DNA from: Bacteroidota bacterium | GTDB taxonomy: Bacteria > Bacteroidota > Bacteroidia > Chitinophagales > Chitinophagaceae | Assembly: GCA_013287475.1 (NCBI GenBank) | Contig: JABDDT010000021.1 | Span: 1 to 40,221 of the forward strand | Length of the DNA stretch: 40,221 nt | Reading direction: 5' to 3' | Shown here: positions 7,476 through 15,523 of the stretch, piece after piece | Layout of the letters: each line of letters opens with the position of its first letter | Numbering within the stretch: the stretch's first letter is position 1 | The notes under the pieces: generated by a model | Told to the model about the DNA's origin: nothing | What the model saw: only the letters and a program-made list of their open reading frames with translations | Databases searched by the model: none | Translations under genes and position numbers: made by a program

Positions 7476-9934
7476 AAGGGAAAATCAACTTTGAAGCTGA
7501 TATTTCTTCCCATATTGTAAATCCCGTGATAAGGTCCGGGGCTATTGGGATAGGGTTCAAAATATTTTAAACGGCTCAGGTGATCCTGATAGATAACGTC
7601 GAAAATATTATTTGCAAGAATATAAATATTAAATACAATTTTATTCTGTTTATTGGTGAACCCACCACCAACACCTGCGTTGATAAGCGTATATCCGGGC
7701 GTGGGAGTTTCCGTATTATCAGCCAGGTACACCCGGTTTTGTGTAGCAGAAAATGCCGCAGACACTTTCACAAAACCATTGACCAGGTGCAGGTTTTTAT
7801 TTGTAAAATCGTATTGAAGCTCTGAAATTCCGTGGATTGGCGGGATGTTCGGCAGATATTGAGTGGAATCCGTGATCGGTTTACCGGGAGAAGAAAGCAG
7901 GTTGCCGTATACAAGTGAAACACTATTTTCAAAATGCAGTTGTGGTATCGGGTGAATGTCAATACTCAGTTCTCCACCATACAATGCGGCTTTGCCCTGG
8001 CGGTACTGATAAACATCATTTCCTTCCCGCGTGGAATCTGTCCCGTCCACATTCAATATTTTCTCATTAAATATATAATTCGAAACGTTATTATAAAATA
8101 CACTGAAGTTGATGACGGCTATTTTGGAATTAAAATTCAAACCAATGTCTTCCTGAAAATTAAATTCCGGATTAAAATCGGGGTTACCAACCTGGTAAAT
8201 TCCAGTTCCGGGATGCACGCCGTTAGCGGAGATTTCAGAAATATTCGGTGACCGGTAACCCCTCGAAATATTCGCTTTAGCCGACCACTGATTGGAGAAT
8301 GAATAAGTTAATCCCAAACTTCCTGAATAGCCTGAGAATATTTTATGATAATACGGGAATGCCTGGTAAGCGCCTGTTGTATCCGGACCATAAACCGGTA
8401 CATTATAATCAATTCCTTTGGATACCGTATACATGGGATCATTGGTAAAGGATCGGCTGTCGAACCGGATTCCCCCGGCAATATCCAGTTTATCAAATGT
8501 TTTTTTAATCATTGCAAAAGGCCCGATATCAAACTGATGAAAAGAAGGGATAATAAAGTCTGTTCCATTCGTGGCGGTATTTTGCTGATACATACCATTC
8601 AATCCCGTCGTTATATCCCATCCATTAAAGGATGGAAAATAATATTTCAGATCATAAACATAAGAATTTAATTGAAGGAATAAACCCGGAACATCCGGTT
8701 CCTGCGGGTGACTGTATTCTCTTCTCACGCTGCGTTCAAATCCGAGATTTACTGTAATTCTTCCGCTGCCCAGAGCAAAATTATTGGTTGAATAAATATG
8801 ATAGAGTTGTACGTGCTGGTGTAATGGGGTGATCGCATAACTATGTAATTCTGCATTGGTAACAACCGGCCTGTAGGTATCGGAATCAGTAATCTGTTTG
8901 GTGAATTGTCTTGTTGCAGAATCGCGGCTGCCATCAGGAATTTCCTGCAGATCATCGAATACTGAAAAATTCAGGTGTGAATAACCGAAAGCGCGGTGCA
9001 GTCCAAGCGAAACTGTGGCGTCGTTTTCATTGAATGCAGTATTGTAAACACGTCCGTCGGCTCTGTCGGAATAATTACTCGCTTCTTTATGAGAAACGCG
9101 TCCCATCCATTCAAAACCATTCTTAGTTCCTTCTGCCATTCCTGAACCCCCAAAGAGACCATTATTCGTTTGAAATTCGGCGAGCACATCGCCCTGAATT
9201 TTTCCTTCCGGAGCGGGTGGGGTTGGAATCAGATTTACGACGCCGGCCAGGGCATCTGAACCATAAGTTAAACTGGCCGGGCCCTTAATGACTTCTGCAT
9301 GATCAACACCGTACTGGTCTACTTCAATGCCATGTTCATCTCCCCATTGCTGTCCTTCCTGCCTGACGCCATCGTATAAAGTAAGAATTCGGTTAAAACC
9401 GAGACCCCGGATAAAAGGTTTGGAAACATTTGGCCCGGTCGTGAGCTGCGTTACCCCCGGCAATTTGGAGATCGCGTCGATAATATTCGTACTTAAATTT
9501 TCTGTGATGGCTACATGACTCATCGTCACAATCGGAACGGGGCTGCGTTTTATCTGTGTGGCTTTTGACATACCGGTGATGACAACCGGGCTTTCTTCAG
9601 TATACTGAAGTCCCAGGCTGAAATCAAGAACAGCTTTTTCAGTAATAGTTATACTTTTTATTTGCGTTGAATGACCTATTGCATGTGCTTCCGCCAGATA
9701 AGTTCCACTGGGAAGATTTGCAAACCGGTAATCGCCATTTTCATCAGCTGTAACACCAAGTTTCAGATCAGCTATATATACAGAAGCGCCGGGCAGCCCT
9801 TTACCACTGGCACTGTCAAGAACTTTTCCGGAGAGCGTTCCAAGATATCCGGAAAAACGGAACTTCTGATTTGTTTGAGCGGGTGAATAAAAAAAATAAG
9901 TACTGAAAAAAATAAAAAGTAAGAATGACTTCAT
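7472..9934 (-). CDS. TonB-dependent outer-membrane receptor
   Basis: This 820-residue outer-membrane beta-barrel imports a substrate using TonB/ExbBD energy. In order: signal peptide (MKSFLLFIFFSTYFFYSPAQ), a carboxypeptidase-regulatory-like domain (LSGKVLDSASGKGLPGASVY, ending near residue 110), the plug domain (ITENLSTNIIDAISKLPGV ... KPFIRGLGFNRILTLYDGVR ... VIKGPASLTYGSDALAGVV), then the barrel ending in an aromatic residue (SFKVDFPF). The plug segment GQQWGDEHGIEVDQYGVD resembles metal or heme receptors of the ZnuD type, so a metal-related substrate is an inference worth noting but not proven. The small exported protein encoded just upstream (55 bases away, same strand) is probably in the same operon. 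The stop codon lies inside a heptad repeat. Confidence 0.95.
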   Translation of the reverse strand: MKSFLLFIFFSTYFFYSPAQTNQKFRFSGYLGTLSGKVLDSASGKGLPGASVYIADLKLGVTADENGDYRFANLPSGTYLAEAHAIGHSTQIKSITITEKAVLDFSLGLQYTEESPVVITGMSKATQIKRSPVPIVTMSHVAITENLSTNIIDAISKLPGVTQLTTGPNVSKPFIRGLGFNRILTLYDGVRQEGQQWGDEHGIEVDQYGVDHAEVIKGPASLTYGSDALAGVVNLIPTPPAPEGKIQGDVLAEFQTNNGLFGGSGMAEGTKNGFEWMGRVSHKEASNYSDRADGRVYNTAFNENDATVSLGLHRAFGYSHLNFSVFDDLQEIPDGSRDSATRQFTKQITDSDTYRPVVTNAELHSYAITPLHQHVQLYHIYSTNNFALGSGRITVNLGFERSVRREYSHPQEPDVPGLFLQLNSYVYDLKYYFPSFNGWDITTGLNGMYQQNTATNGTDFIIPSFHQFDIGPFAMIKKTFDKLDIAGGIRFDSRSFTNDPMYTVSKGIDYNVPVYGPDTTGAYQAFPYYHKIFSGYSGSLGLTYSFSNQWSAKANISRGYRSPNISEISANGVHPGTGIYQVGNPDFNPEFNFQEDIGLNFNSKIAVINFSVFYNNVSNYIFNEKILNVDGTDSTREGNDVYQYRQGKAALYGGELSIDIHPIPQLHFENSVSLVYGNLLSSPGKPITDSTQYLPNIPPIHGISELQYDFTNKNLHLVNGFVKVSAAFSATQNRVYLADNTETPTPGYTLINAGVGGGFTNKQNKIVFNIYILANNIFDVIYQDHLSRLKYFEPYPNSPGPYHGIYNMGRNISFKVDFPF

Positions 9935-9954
9935 CGCTTTAGCTGTTTCTGTTA

Positions 9955-9973
9955 TTTACAGGATTCCTGTAAA
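9955..9973. promoter_or_regulatory. Dyad in the TonB receptor leader
   Basis: A perfect 19-base dyad (TTTACAGGA, central T, TCCTGTAAA) lies 21 bases upstream of the TonB receptor start codon, between it and the small upstream gene. It could be a regulator binding site or a small RNA hairpin; there is no U-run to make it a terminator. Confidence 0.4.
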
Positions 9974-9989
9974 AAGTAATTGAAGAAAT

Positions 9990-10331
9990 TTAAGAACAGA
10001 AAACAGGAGGAGGTCCCCGCCCCTCGTTATGAGATAAGTATAAATAGACTACTGAGAGCAGTGGATCTGAAAAGTTAAAAGGAGTTGAAGATAAAATTAC
10101 CTGATCATTGAATTGAATTCCCGGAAGGAAAGGTGCCACAACTACAAGATCATCGACATTGCAATGAAAACCGGAAGTTGAAATCTGTTGAAGAGGAAGG
10201 CTGTCAGAATACAGTGCGTCTTTATGATTCGCAAGCAGGTCGTGTAAAAATCTTTTTGGTGTAACGCAAAAAGAAAATAACAGCAGGAAAAATGCCGCAA
10301 AAAATCTTCTTATAGTATTCGAGTGTTTCAA
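9990..10331 (-). CDS. Small exported Cys/His-containing protein beside TonB receptor
   Basis: About 113 residues if translation starts at the TTG at 10331 (KHSNTIRRFFAAFFLLLFSF); the open frame extends to an ATG at 10394, but that extension is encoded by a heptad repeat tract, so I consider it spurious. A basic N-terminus plus a hydrophobic stretch form a signal peptide or signal anchor. The mature part has the recognisable stretches CVTPKRFLHDLLANHKD and HCNVDDLVVVAPFLPGIQ and ends in RGPPPVFCS. I do not know a named family; small exported proteins with an N-terminal anchor, scattered Cys/His and an RGPP-like end occur beside TonB receptors in Bacteroidota, as far as I recall. A role with the adjacent receptor, perhaps in metal handling, is an inference. 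Confidence 0.65.
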   Translation of the reverse strand: MKHSNTIRRFFAAFFLLLFSFCVTPKRFLHDLLANHKDALYSDSLPLQQISTSGFHCNVDDLVVVAPFLPGIQFNDQVILSSTPFNFSDPLLSVVYLYLSHNEGRGPPPVFCS

Positions 10332-10342
10332 ATAGTAAAATG

Positions 10343-10350
10343 CAAATTTA
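10343..10350 (-). promoter_or_regulatory. Promoter -7 element for the small gene and TonB receptor
   Basis: On the minus strand this reads TAAATTTG, an exact TAnnTTTG match, ending 11 bases before the TTG start at 10331. It supports that start over the ATG at 10394 and implies a leader of only a few bases. Confidence 0.45.
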
Positions 10351-10375
10351 ACAAGCCTAAAACTTTTTTTATAAT

Positions 10376-10410
10376 TCCATCCACCATAAACCATCTACCA
10401 TTTACCGTCA
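10376..10410. repeat. Heptad repeat tract, GGTNNAT type, 5 units
   Basis: Period-7 units on the plus strand are ACCATAA, ACCATCT, ACCATTT, then ACCGTCA, preceded by TCCATCC; on the minus strand they read GGTAGAT and similar. The stop codon of the thiolase (10408-10410, minus strand) is in the last unit. Confidence 0.85.
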
Positions 10411-11586
10411 ATTAATGTTCTCTATAATGCCCGCAATCCCCTGTCCTCCGCCCACACAGGCAGTAACGAGTCCATATTTTTTATTCAGTCTTTTCATTTC
10501 ATGTGTGATCTGAATGGTAAGTTTTGCACCGGTGCAACCCAAAGGATGACCCAGTGCGATGGCGCCTCCGTTTATATTTACGATTTCCGGATTGAAATCC
10601 AGTTTGCGAATTACAGCGAGTGCCTGGCTTGCGAATGCTTCATTCAACTCGATCAGGTCTATCTGTGATAAATTCATGCCAGTTTGTTTCAATACTCTTG
10701 GTACCGCTTCAACCGGACCAATACCCATCACACGGGGATGGACACCAGCGCTGGCACAACCCACCAGCCTTGCAATAGGTTTCAATCCCAATTTATTGAT
10801 CATGGTTTCTCCCATAACTATTACAAAAGCTGATCCATCGCTGGTTTGGGATGAATTACCAGCCGTTACAGAACCATTCAGAGCAAACACAGGTTTTAAT
10901 TTGGCCAGCGCTTCCAACGAAGTATCTTTTCGCGGACCTTCATCCGTATCTACCATAAACTCCCGCTGTTGTTTTTTGCCGTTTTTATCCAGCATTACCT
11001 CTTCCACTTTGATTGGAAGAATGCCCGGTTTAAAATAACCTTTCTCTATTGCATTGATCGCCTTTACATGTGACTGGTAAGAAAACTGGTCCTGATCGCT
11101 CCGGCTCACCTGGTATTCCTTAGCCACAGCTTCTGCTGTAAGACCCATATTCAGATAATAATCCGGATCGTCGGTGGCAATTGAATAAGCGGGCGCTACT
11201 TTCCAGCCAGCCGTAGGAACCATTGTCATGCTTTCCGTTCCTCCGGCAATTATACAGTCGGCAAGACCGCTACGGATCTTGGCCGTGGCAATTGCGATTG
11301 TTTCCAGCCCACTCGCACAATACCTGTTTACCGTCATGCCCGGTACGCCAATGCCAACTGCTCTTGCTGCAATGATACGGCCTACCTGTAGTCCTTGTTC
11401 AGCCTCGGGGACAGCATTCCCTACAATCACATCATCCACCTGTTTGGGATCCAGTTGCGGTACTGTGGCAAGTAATCCCTGAATCACTGTAATAGCGAGG
11501 TCGTCGGGTCTGTAAAAACGAAATCCACCTCTTTTGGATTTGGCTACTGCGGTGCGATAGCCGGCGATGATATAAGCTTCCTGCAT
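10408..11586 (-). CDS. Thiolase (acetyl-CoA C-acyltransferase)
   Basis: This 392-residue enzyme belongs to the thiolase family and cleaves 3-ketoacyl-CoA with CoA (beta-oxidation) or runs the reverse condensation. The nucleophilic cysteine is in NRYCASGLETIA, the conserved Asn-Glu-Ala-Phe loop is NEAFASQAL, the catalytic histidine is in GGAIALGHPLGCTGAK, and the second cysteine is in TACVGGGQG. Length and motifs are complete. I cannot separate FadA-type degradative from biosynthetic use by sequence alone; the acyl-CoA dehydrogenase at the right end of the window suggests fatty-acid degradation in the organism, but it is 28 kb away. It has its own promoter element (11610-11617). A tract of heptads overlaps its stop codon. 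Confidence 0.93.
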   Translation of the reverse strand: MQEAYIIAGYRTAVAKSKRGGFRFYRPDDLAITVIQGLLATVPQLDPKQVDDVIVGNAVPEAEQGLQVGRIIAARAVGIGVPGMTVNRYCASGLETIAIATAKIRSGLADCIIAGGTESMTMVPTAGWKVAPAYSIATDDPDYYLNMGLTAEAVAKEYQVSRSDQDQFSYQSHVKAINAIEKGYFKPGILPIKVEEVMLDKNGKKQQREFMVDTDEGPRKDTSLEALAKLKPVFALNGSVTAGNSSQTSDGSAFVIVMGETMINKLGLKPIARLVGCASAGVHPRVMGIGPVEAVPRVLKQTGMNLSQIDLIELNEAFASQALAVIRKLDFNPEIVNINGGAIALGHPLGCTGAKLTIQITHEMKRLNKKYGLVTACVGGGQGIAGIIENIN

Positions 11587-11609
11587 AAAATATAAGATTC
11601 TTGGGTAGG

Positions 11610-11617
11610 CAAAGTTA
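11610..11617 (-). promoter_or_regulatory. Promoter -7 element of the thiolase gene
   Basis: On the minus strand this reads TAACTTTG, an exact match to TAnnTTTG, 23 bases upstream of the thiolase start codon. Confidence 0.5.
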
Positions 11618-11662
11618 AAAATCTTCGGCCAGTATCTGCGGAACCCAACTGTTAAAGTGTTT

Positions 11663-11670
11663 TATCTTTG
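11663..11670 (+). promoter_or_regulatory. Promoter -7 element of pyrD
   Basis: TATCTTTG matches TAnnTTTG exactly and ends only 8 bases before the pyrD ATG. With initiation 5-7 bases downstream the pyrD mRNA would have almost no leader. Confidence 0.55.
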
Positions 11671-11678
11671 CAGCGCTT

Positions 11679-12740
11679 ATGTACAAATGGCTACGCTTTT
11701 TATTGTTTCTGTTTCCCCCGGAATCCGTACACCAATTTTCAATGTTTATTTTGAATGGAATTTCTTCAACCCGAACCGGACGCTATATATTGAGAAGGGC
11801 GTTTTCTGTTGAAGATCCCTCACTAAATAAAAACTTTGCCGGTATTCTCTTTAAAAACCCTGTTGGACTTGGCGCGGGATTCGATAAAAATGCCCTGTAT
11901 CTGCAAAGCCTGGAGGCGCTGGGTTTTGGATTTATCGAAATTGGTACAGTGACCCCTCTGGCACAGGCTGGTAATCCCAAACCCCGGTTATTCCGACTTA
12001 AAAAAGACAGGGCACTGATCAACCGTATGGGTTTTAATAATCATGGAGTGGATAAAATATCAGAAAGATTAAAGAAATGGAAAGAAAAATCTGCGGAATC
12101 CGGAAACGGACGATTGAAGATTGGAGGAAATATCGGAAAAAATAAATTAACTCCGAATGAAAATGCCTGGCAGGATTATACCATATGTTTTGAAAAATTG
12201 TTTCCCTGGGTAGATTATTTCGTGGTAAATGTCAGCTCTCCGAATACTCCTGGTTTAAGGGAGCTTCAGGAGAAAGAATCATTGCGTGTTATATTAACGA
12301 AACTGCAGGATCTCAACAGAAAACAACAGATCCAAAAACCCCTGTTCCTTAAAATCTCGCCTGATCTTTCCAATTTCCAGCTGGACGATGTAATTGAGCT
12401 TTCAGAAGAAATTCATCTCGACGGGTTGGTTGTATGTAATACAACCATTTCTAGAGATGGATTAAATAGTCCGTCTGAAAAACTTGAACGTATCGGTGCT
12501 GGCGGACTCAGTGGTGGTCCTCTTAAAAAAAAATCAACAGAATTTATTCAGTACATCGGGCAAAAAACAAATCATCGAATACCTATTATTGGTTCCGGTG
12601 GCATTCATTCCGCTGATGATGCAAAGGAAAAAACAACAGCCGGCGCCGGACTGATTCAAATATGGACCGGGTTTATTTATGAAGGCCCGGGTCTTGTGCG
12701 TGAAATATTAAATGCCCAAAGCTTAAAGCTTAAAGCCTAA
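11679..12740 (+). CDS. pyrD: Dihydroorotate dehydrogenase (quinone), class 2
   Basis: PyrD oxidises dihydroorotate to orotate with FMN and passes electrons to quinones at the inner membrane, the fourth step of pyrimidine synthesis. Class 2 is shown by the N-terminal membrane-associating helix (MYKWLRFLLFLFPPESVHQF) and by the catalytic serine segment NVSSPNTPGLRELQ. FMN-binding features include GLGAGFDKNA, NRMGFNNHG, the lysine in FLKISPDL and IPIIGSGGIHS. The 353-residue length is normal. The last codons (reading SLKLKA and stop) are encoded by a heptad repeat tract, so the C-terminal tail has been shaped by the repeat. It stands alone between two minus-strand genes. Confidence 0.97.
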   Translation: MYKWLRFLLFLFPPESVHQFSMFILNGISSTRTGRYILRRAFSVEDPSLNKNFAGILFKNPVGLGAGFDKNALYLQSLEALGFGFIEIGTVTPLAQAGNPKPRLFRLKKDRALINRMGFNNHGVDKISERLKKWKEKSAESGNGRLKIGGNIGKNKLTPNENAWQDYTICFEKLFPWVDYFVVNVSSPNTPGLRELQEKESLRVILTKLQDLNRKQQIQKPLFLKISPDLSNFQLDDVIELSEEIHLDGLVVCNTTISRDGLNSPSEKLERIGAGGLSGGPLKKKSTEFIQYIGQKTNHRIPIIGSGGIHSADDAKEKTTAGAGLIQIWTGFIYEGPGLVREILNAQSLKLKA

Positions 12741-12743
12741 AAC
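12713..12743. repeat. Heptad repeat tract at the pyrD 3' end
   Basis: Units AGCTTAA (twice) and AGCCTAA in register, preceded by a degenerate unit. The tract codes for the last residues of PyrD and holds its stop codon (12738-12740). Confidence 0.9.
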
Positions 12744-12815
12744 TTCTTTTTAGAATTAAAATTTTTGTTCCCTTTCTATAAGATTTTTTACAATTAATTA
12801 TTGTATTAGTTTTCG

Positions 12816-12844
12816 GCTTTAGGCTTTTAGCTTTGGGCTTATTA
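12816..12844. repeat. Heptad repeat tract at the rsmE 3' end, 4 units
   Basis: Units GCTTTAG, GCTTTTA, GCTTTGG and a degenerate fourth unit; the rsmE stop codon (12842-12844, minus strand) overlaps the end. Together with the pyrD tract it brackets the convergent pyrD/rsmE junction. Confidence 0.85.
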
Positions 12845-13549
12845 AAGTAGTTTCAACAAAGCTGCCGCCGCTACAGCAGCGGTTTCTGCTCGCAGGCGGT
12901 TTTCCCCCAGTTCTACGGCAATGAATCCGGATTGAATAGCGCGTTTTATTTCTTGTTCTGTAAAATCTCCCTCAGGGCCTATGAGAATTAGCAGCGAACC
13001 AATATTCGTATTCTTCATTTCATTCAGTCTTCTTTTTGTACCGGGTTCACAATGAGCAATAAATTTTTGATCTGCCTGAACTTCTCCCACAAATGCATGA
13101 AAACTTTTTGGTTCACTTAAAACCGGCATCCAAACCTGTTGTGACTGTATCATGGCGGATTCCAGGATACTCTGAAGCCGCTCCATCCGGAACTGCTGTT
13201 TTTCTGTGCGTTCACATTTCAGGGGGAAGATTTTCGAAATGCCGAGTTCGGTTGCTTTCTCAAGAAACCATTCAAAGCGACTTGTATTTTTCAGAAGAGA
13301 AAGTCCGATTTGAATATTCCGGTTTGAAGGACCGTGTATTTTTTTTTCTATAATATTTACACGGCAATGTTTTTTATGTGCTTCGCGAATGACTGCTATT
13401 GCAGAAAGCCCTTTCCCATCGGTTAACCTGAGATTTTCTCCTGGTTTCATTCGTAAAACCTGAACTACGTGACGGGATGAATTTTCATTTAGAATAAATT
13501 CCTCGTCCATTGTCGCCAAATGAGCGAAATAAAAATACGGGCTTGTCAT
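12842..13549 (-). CDS. rsmE: 16S rRNA (uracil1498-N3)-methyltransferase
   Basis: RsmE methylates N3 of U1498 in 16S rRNA using S-adenosylmethionine. At 235 residues it has normal length, with the N-terminal PUA-like RNA-binding part (HVVQVLRMKPGENLRLTDG) and a C-terminal SPOUT (trefoil-knot) methyltransferase domain. The knot and SAM site are recognised by LILIGPEGDFTEQEI and VELGENRLRAETAAVAAAALL. The start codon is 26 bases downstream of the dnaB stop on the same strand, so the two are probably co-transcribed from the dnaB promoter. Confidence 0.96.
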   Translation of the reverse strand: MTSPYFYFAHLATMDEEFILNENSSRHVVQVLRMKPGENLRLTDGKGLSAIAVIREAHKKHCRVNIIEKKIHGPSNRNIQIGLSLLKNTSRFEWFLEKATELGISKIFPLKCERTEKQQFRMERLQSILESAMIQSQQVWMPVLSEPKSFHAFVGEVQADQKFIAHCEPGTKRRLNEMKNTNIGSLLILIGPEGDFTEQEIKRAIQSGFIAVELGENRLRAETAAVAAAALLKLL

Positions 13550-13575
13550 TTTGAAAGTTAAGAAGAAGAGGCTTG

Positions 13576-15129
13576 TCAGAACGGATCTTCATCATTAAAC
13601 GGAATATCGTTCATCTTGCTTCCTGCCTGAATATAAAGTTTCGGGCCTCCCTGTTCATCTGGTGGAACGGGTTTCCAGTTACCCCCCGGCGGCAAACCGG
13701 TGAAATCCGATCCTTCATCGTCCACAAATTTCTGAATATGGAGCAGTGCGCGCAGTTTAATGGTTTCCAGGGAACCATTTCTATGTTTAGCAATGCGAAC
13801 ATGGGTTTCTCCTTTATTGCTTTCTCCATATTCATTCGCTGTGATATCGTAATATTCAGGACGATATAAAAACATTACCATATCCGCATCCTGTTCAATT
13901 GCACCCGATTCGCGCAAGTCACTCAACTGTGGCATTTTATTACCTTCTTTTCTTTTTTCTACTTCCCGGCTTAACTGTGAAAGAGCAATAATAGGAACCT
14001 GTAATTCCTTTGCTAACCCCTTAAGATCCCGGGAAATCTTGCTGATCTCCTGTTCACGATTCCCGTTCCGGTTATCACCTGTTCCGCTCATAAGTTGAAG
14101 ATAGTCGATGATGATGAGGCCGACATTGTGTTTATTTTTCAGCCTTCTGCATTTAGCGCGCAATTCAAAAATATTCAGTGCGGCTGAATCATCTATGAAT
14201 ATCGGCGCCTGTGCCAGACGCTGAATGCCTTTCGCATAAAGCTGTTTCATTTCATGTTCTTCCAGTTTGCCTCTGGAAATTTTTTCTAACCAGATTTCAC
14301 TTTCAGCTGACAGGATTCGCTGAACAAGCTGACTGGCGCTCATTTCAAGGCTGAAGAACCCGATGGGCGTAGGTTTGGTTGGATGTAGCGCGGCGTGCCT
14401 CGCAAGGTTCAGTGCGAAAGCCGTTTTACCGACGGAAGGGCGGGCTGCCAGAATAATAAGATCCGTAGGCTGCCATCCATATGTAATACGATCGAGGGAG
14501 CTGAATCCGGAAGGCACCCCCGAAATATCATCATTCTTATGACGCAGATCTTCAATGCGCTGTATTGTTTTTACCAATACGGTATCAATGCTGTCGAAAT
14601 TTTTCCGAAGATGGTTATTTGTAATTTCAAAAAGTTTTGATTCTGCATCATCGAGCAGGTCGAACACATCGGTGCTGTCCTCATAGGAATCACTGATAAT
14701 TTCACCCGAAATGCGAATGAGTTCACGCTGTATAAATTTCTGAAGAATAATACGCGCATGTGCATCGATATTGGCAGCCGAGACGACAGAATTTGTGAGG
14801 CGGGTGATATAATAAGCACCTCCGGACATTTCCAGTTCTTCGCGAAAGCGGAGCTCTTCCACTACAGTCAGCATATCAATCGGCTGGCTTTTCTGGGCGA
14901 GGGATTGCATAGCCAGATAAATATGCTGGTGGCTCTCAACATAAAAACATTCCGGCTTCAGAATTTCAACGACCGTATCAAAGGCTGTTTTTTCCAGCAT
15001 GATAGCCCCTAATACAGCTTCTTCCAGTTCCCTGGCCTGCGGCGGAACTTTACCAAACATCATGGTACTGATATCGATCGGCGATTTGCGTCTAAACTTG
15101 CGGTCTTTGTTCAAATTGGTAAGCTCCAT
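13576..15129 (-). CDS. dnaB: Replicative DNA helicase DnaB
   Basis: DnaB is the hexameric 5'-3' helicase of the replication fork. This 517-residue protein has the N-terminal primase-interacting domain (PPQARELEEAVLGAIMLEK) and the RecA-like C-terminal domain with Walker A ARPSVGKTAFALN, Walker B LIIIDYLQLM, and the SQLSREVEKR and LRESGAIEQDADMV motifs. There is no intein. The C-terminal tail (about 50 residues after the conserved core, Gly/Pro-rich) is variable in Bacteroidota. It leads a probable dnaB-rsmE operon. Confidence 0.97.
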   Translation of the reverse strand: MELTNLNKDRKFRRKSPIDISTMMFGKVPPQARELEEAVLGAIMLEKTAFDTVVEILKPECFYVESHQHIYLAMQSLAQKSQPIDMLTVVEELRFREELEMSGGAYYITRLTNSVVSAANIDAHARIILQKFIQRELIRISGEIISDSYEDSTDVFDLLDDAESKLFEITNNHLRKNFDSIDTVLVKTIQRIEDLRHKNDDISGVPSGFSSLDRITYGWQPTDLIILAARPSVGKTAFALNLARHAALHPTKPTPIGFFSLEMSASQLVQRILSAESEIWLEKISRGKLEEHEMKQLYAKGIQRLAQAPIFIDDSAALNIFELRAKCRRLKNKHNVGLIIIDYLQLMSGTGDNRNGNREQEISKISRDLKGLAKELQVPIIALSQLSREVEKRKEGNKMPQLSDLRESGAIEQDADMVMFLYRPEYYDITANEYGESNKGETHVRIAKHRNGSLETIKLRALLHIQKFVDDEGSDFTGLPPGGNWKPVPPDEQGGPKLYIQAGSKMNDIPFNDEDPF

Positions 15130-15455
15130 GTATGAGTCAGAATTTGTATGGCGCTATCGCCAGCAGGCCTTAATTAAGAAATTGTTACGCTAATGATCCA
15201 AATATTACCAAACAATATCAGGAGGGCGAATATAAAGACCATTAAATCGAGTAAAATCTGTTTTCATTTTTTTATTTTATTAAGCTCTAATGCACAGTCT
15301 TATTAACAGAATTCCCTCGCTTATACACCATTTTAAATGGGCTATCCACAATTTAAAAAAGTTTTTCGCTTTCCTGCGAATGAAATACACACCTTCTGTG
15401 TACAAAGATTTATCTGCAAATATTTTGTTAAGTAAAAAAGAAAACATTAACAGTT
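15130..15455. other. Intergenic region upstream of dnaB
   Basis: About 330 AT-rich bases with no gene that I can support. It holds a small hairpin (TGGCG, loop CTAT, CGCCA) near 15149-15162, in the probable dnaB leader, and one DnaA-box-like word, CTATCCACA, near 15340 (one mismatch to TTATCCACA). I see no promoter element that matches the consensus exactly, no repeat cluster and no RNA gene. Confidence 0.5.
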
Positions 15456-15504
15456 GATAAAAAAAATCCCCACAGTATGAACCGTGGAGATTGTTTTTTT
15501 TATC
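15456..15504 (-). terminator. Rho-independent terminator of the lipoprotein gene
   Basis: Read on the minus strand: stem CTCCAC / GTGGGG (plus one flanking T-A pair, one G-T wobble) around a loop of about 11 bases, followed directly by eight Ts. It lies 20 bases after the stop codon of the YXWGXW lipoprotein gene. The other side has a run of As, so it could also act on the plus strand. Confidence 0.85.
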
Positions 15505-15523
15505 AGCCTGATTTTAGAGGGTA

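Noticed and set aside
10332-10394. N-terminal extension of the small exported protein starting at an ATG
   Set aside because: The ATG lies in a heptad tract, and a promoter element at 10343-10350 would be downstream of it; the signal peptide begins after 10331.
15335-15350. DnaA box / replication origin upstream of dnaB
   Set aside because: Only one imperfect box-like word and no clustering, GC-skew information or dnaA/dnaN genes.
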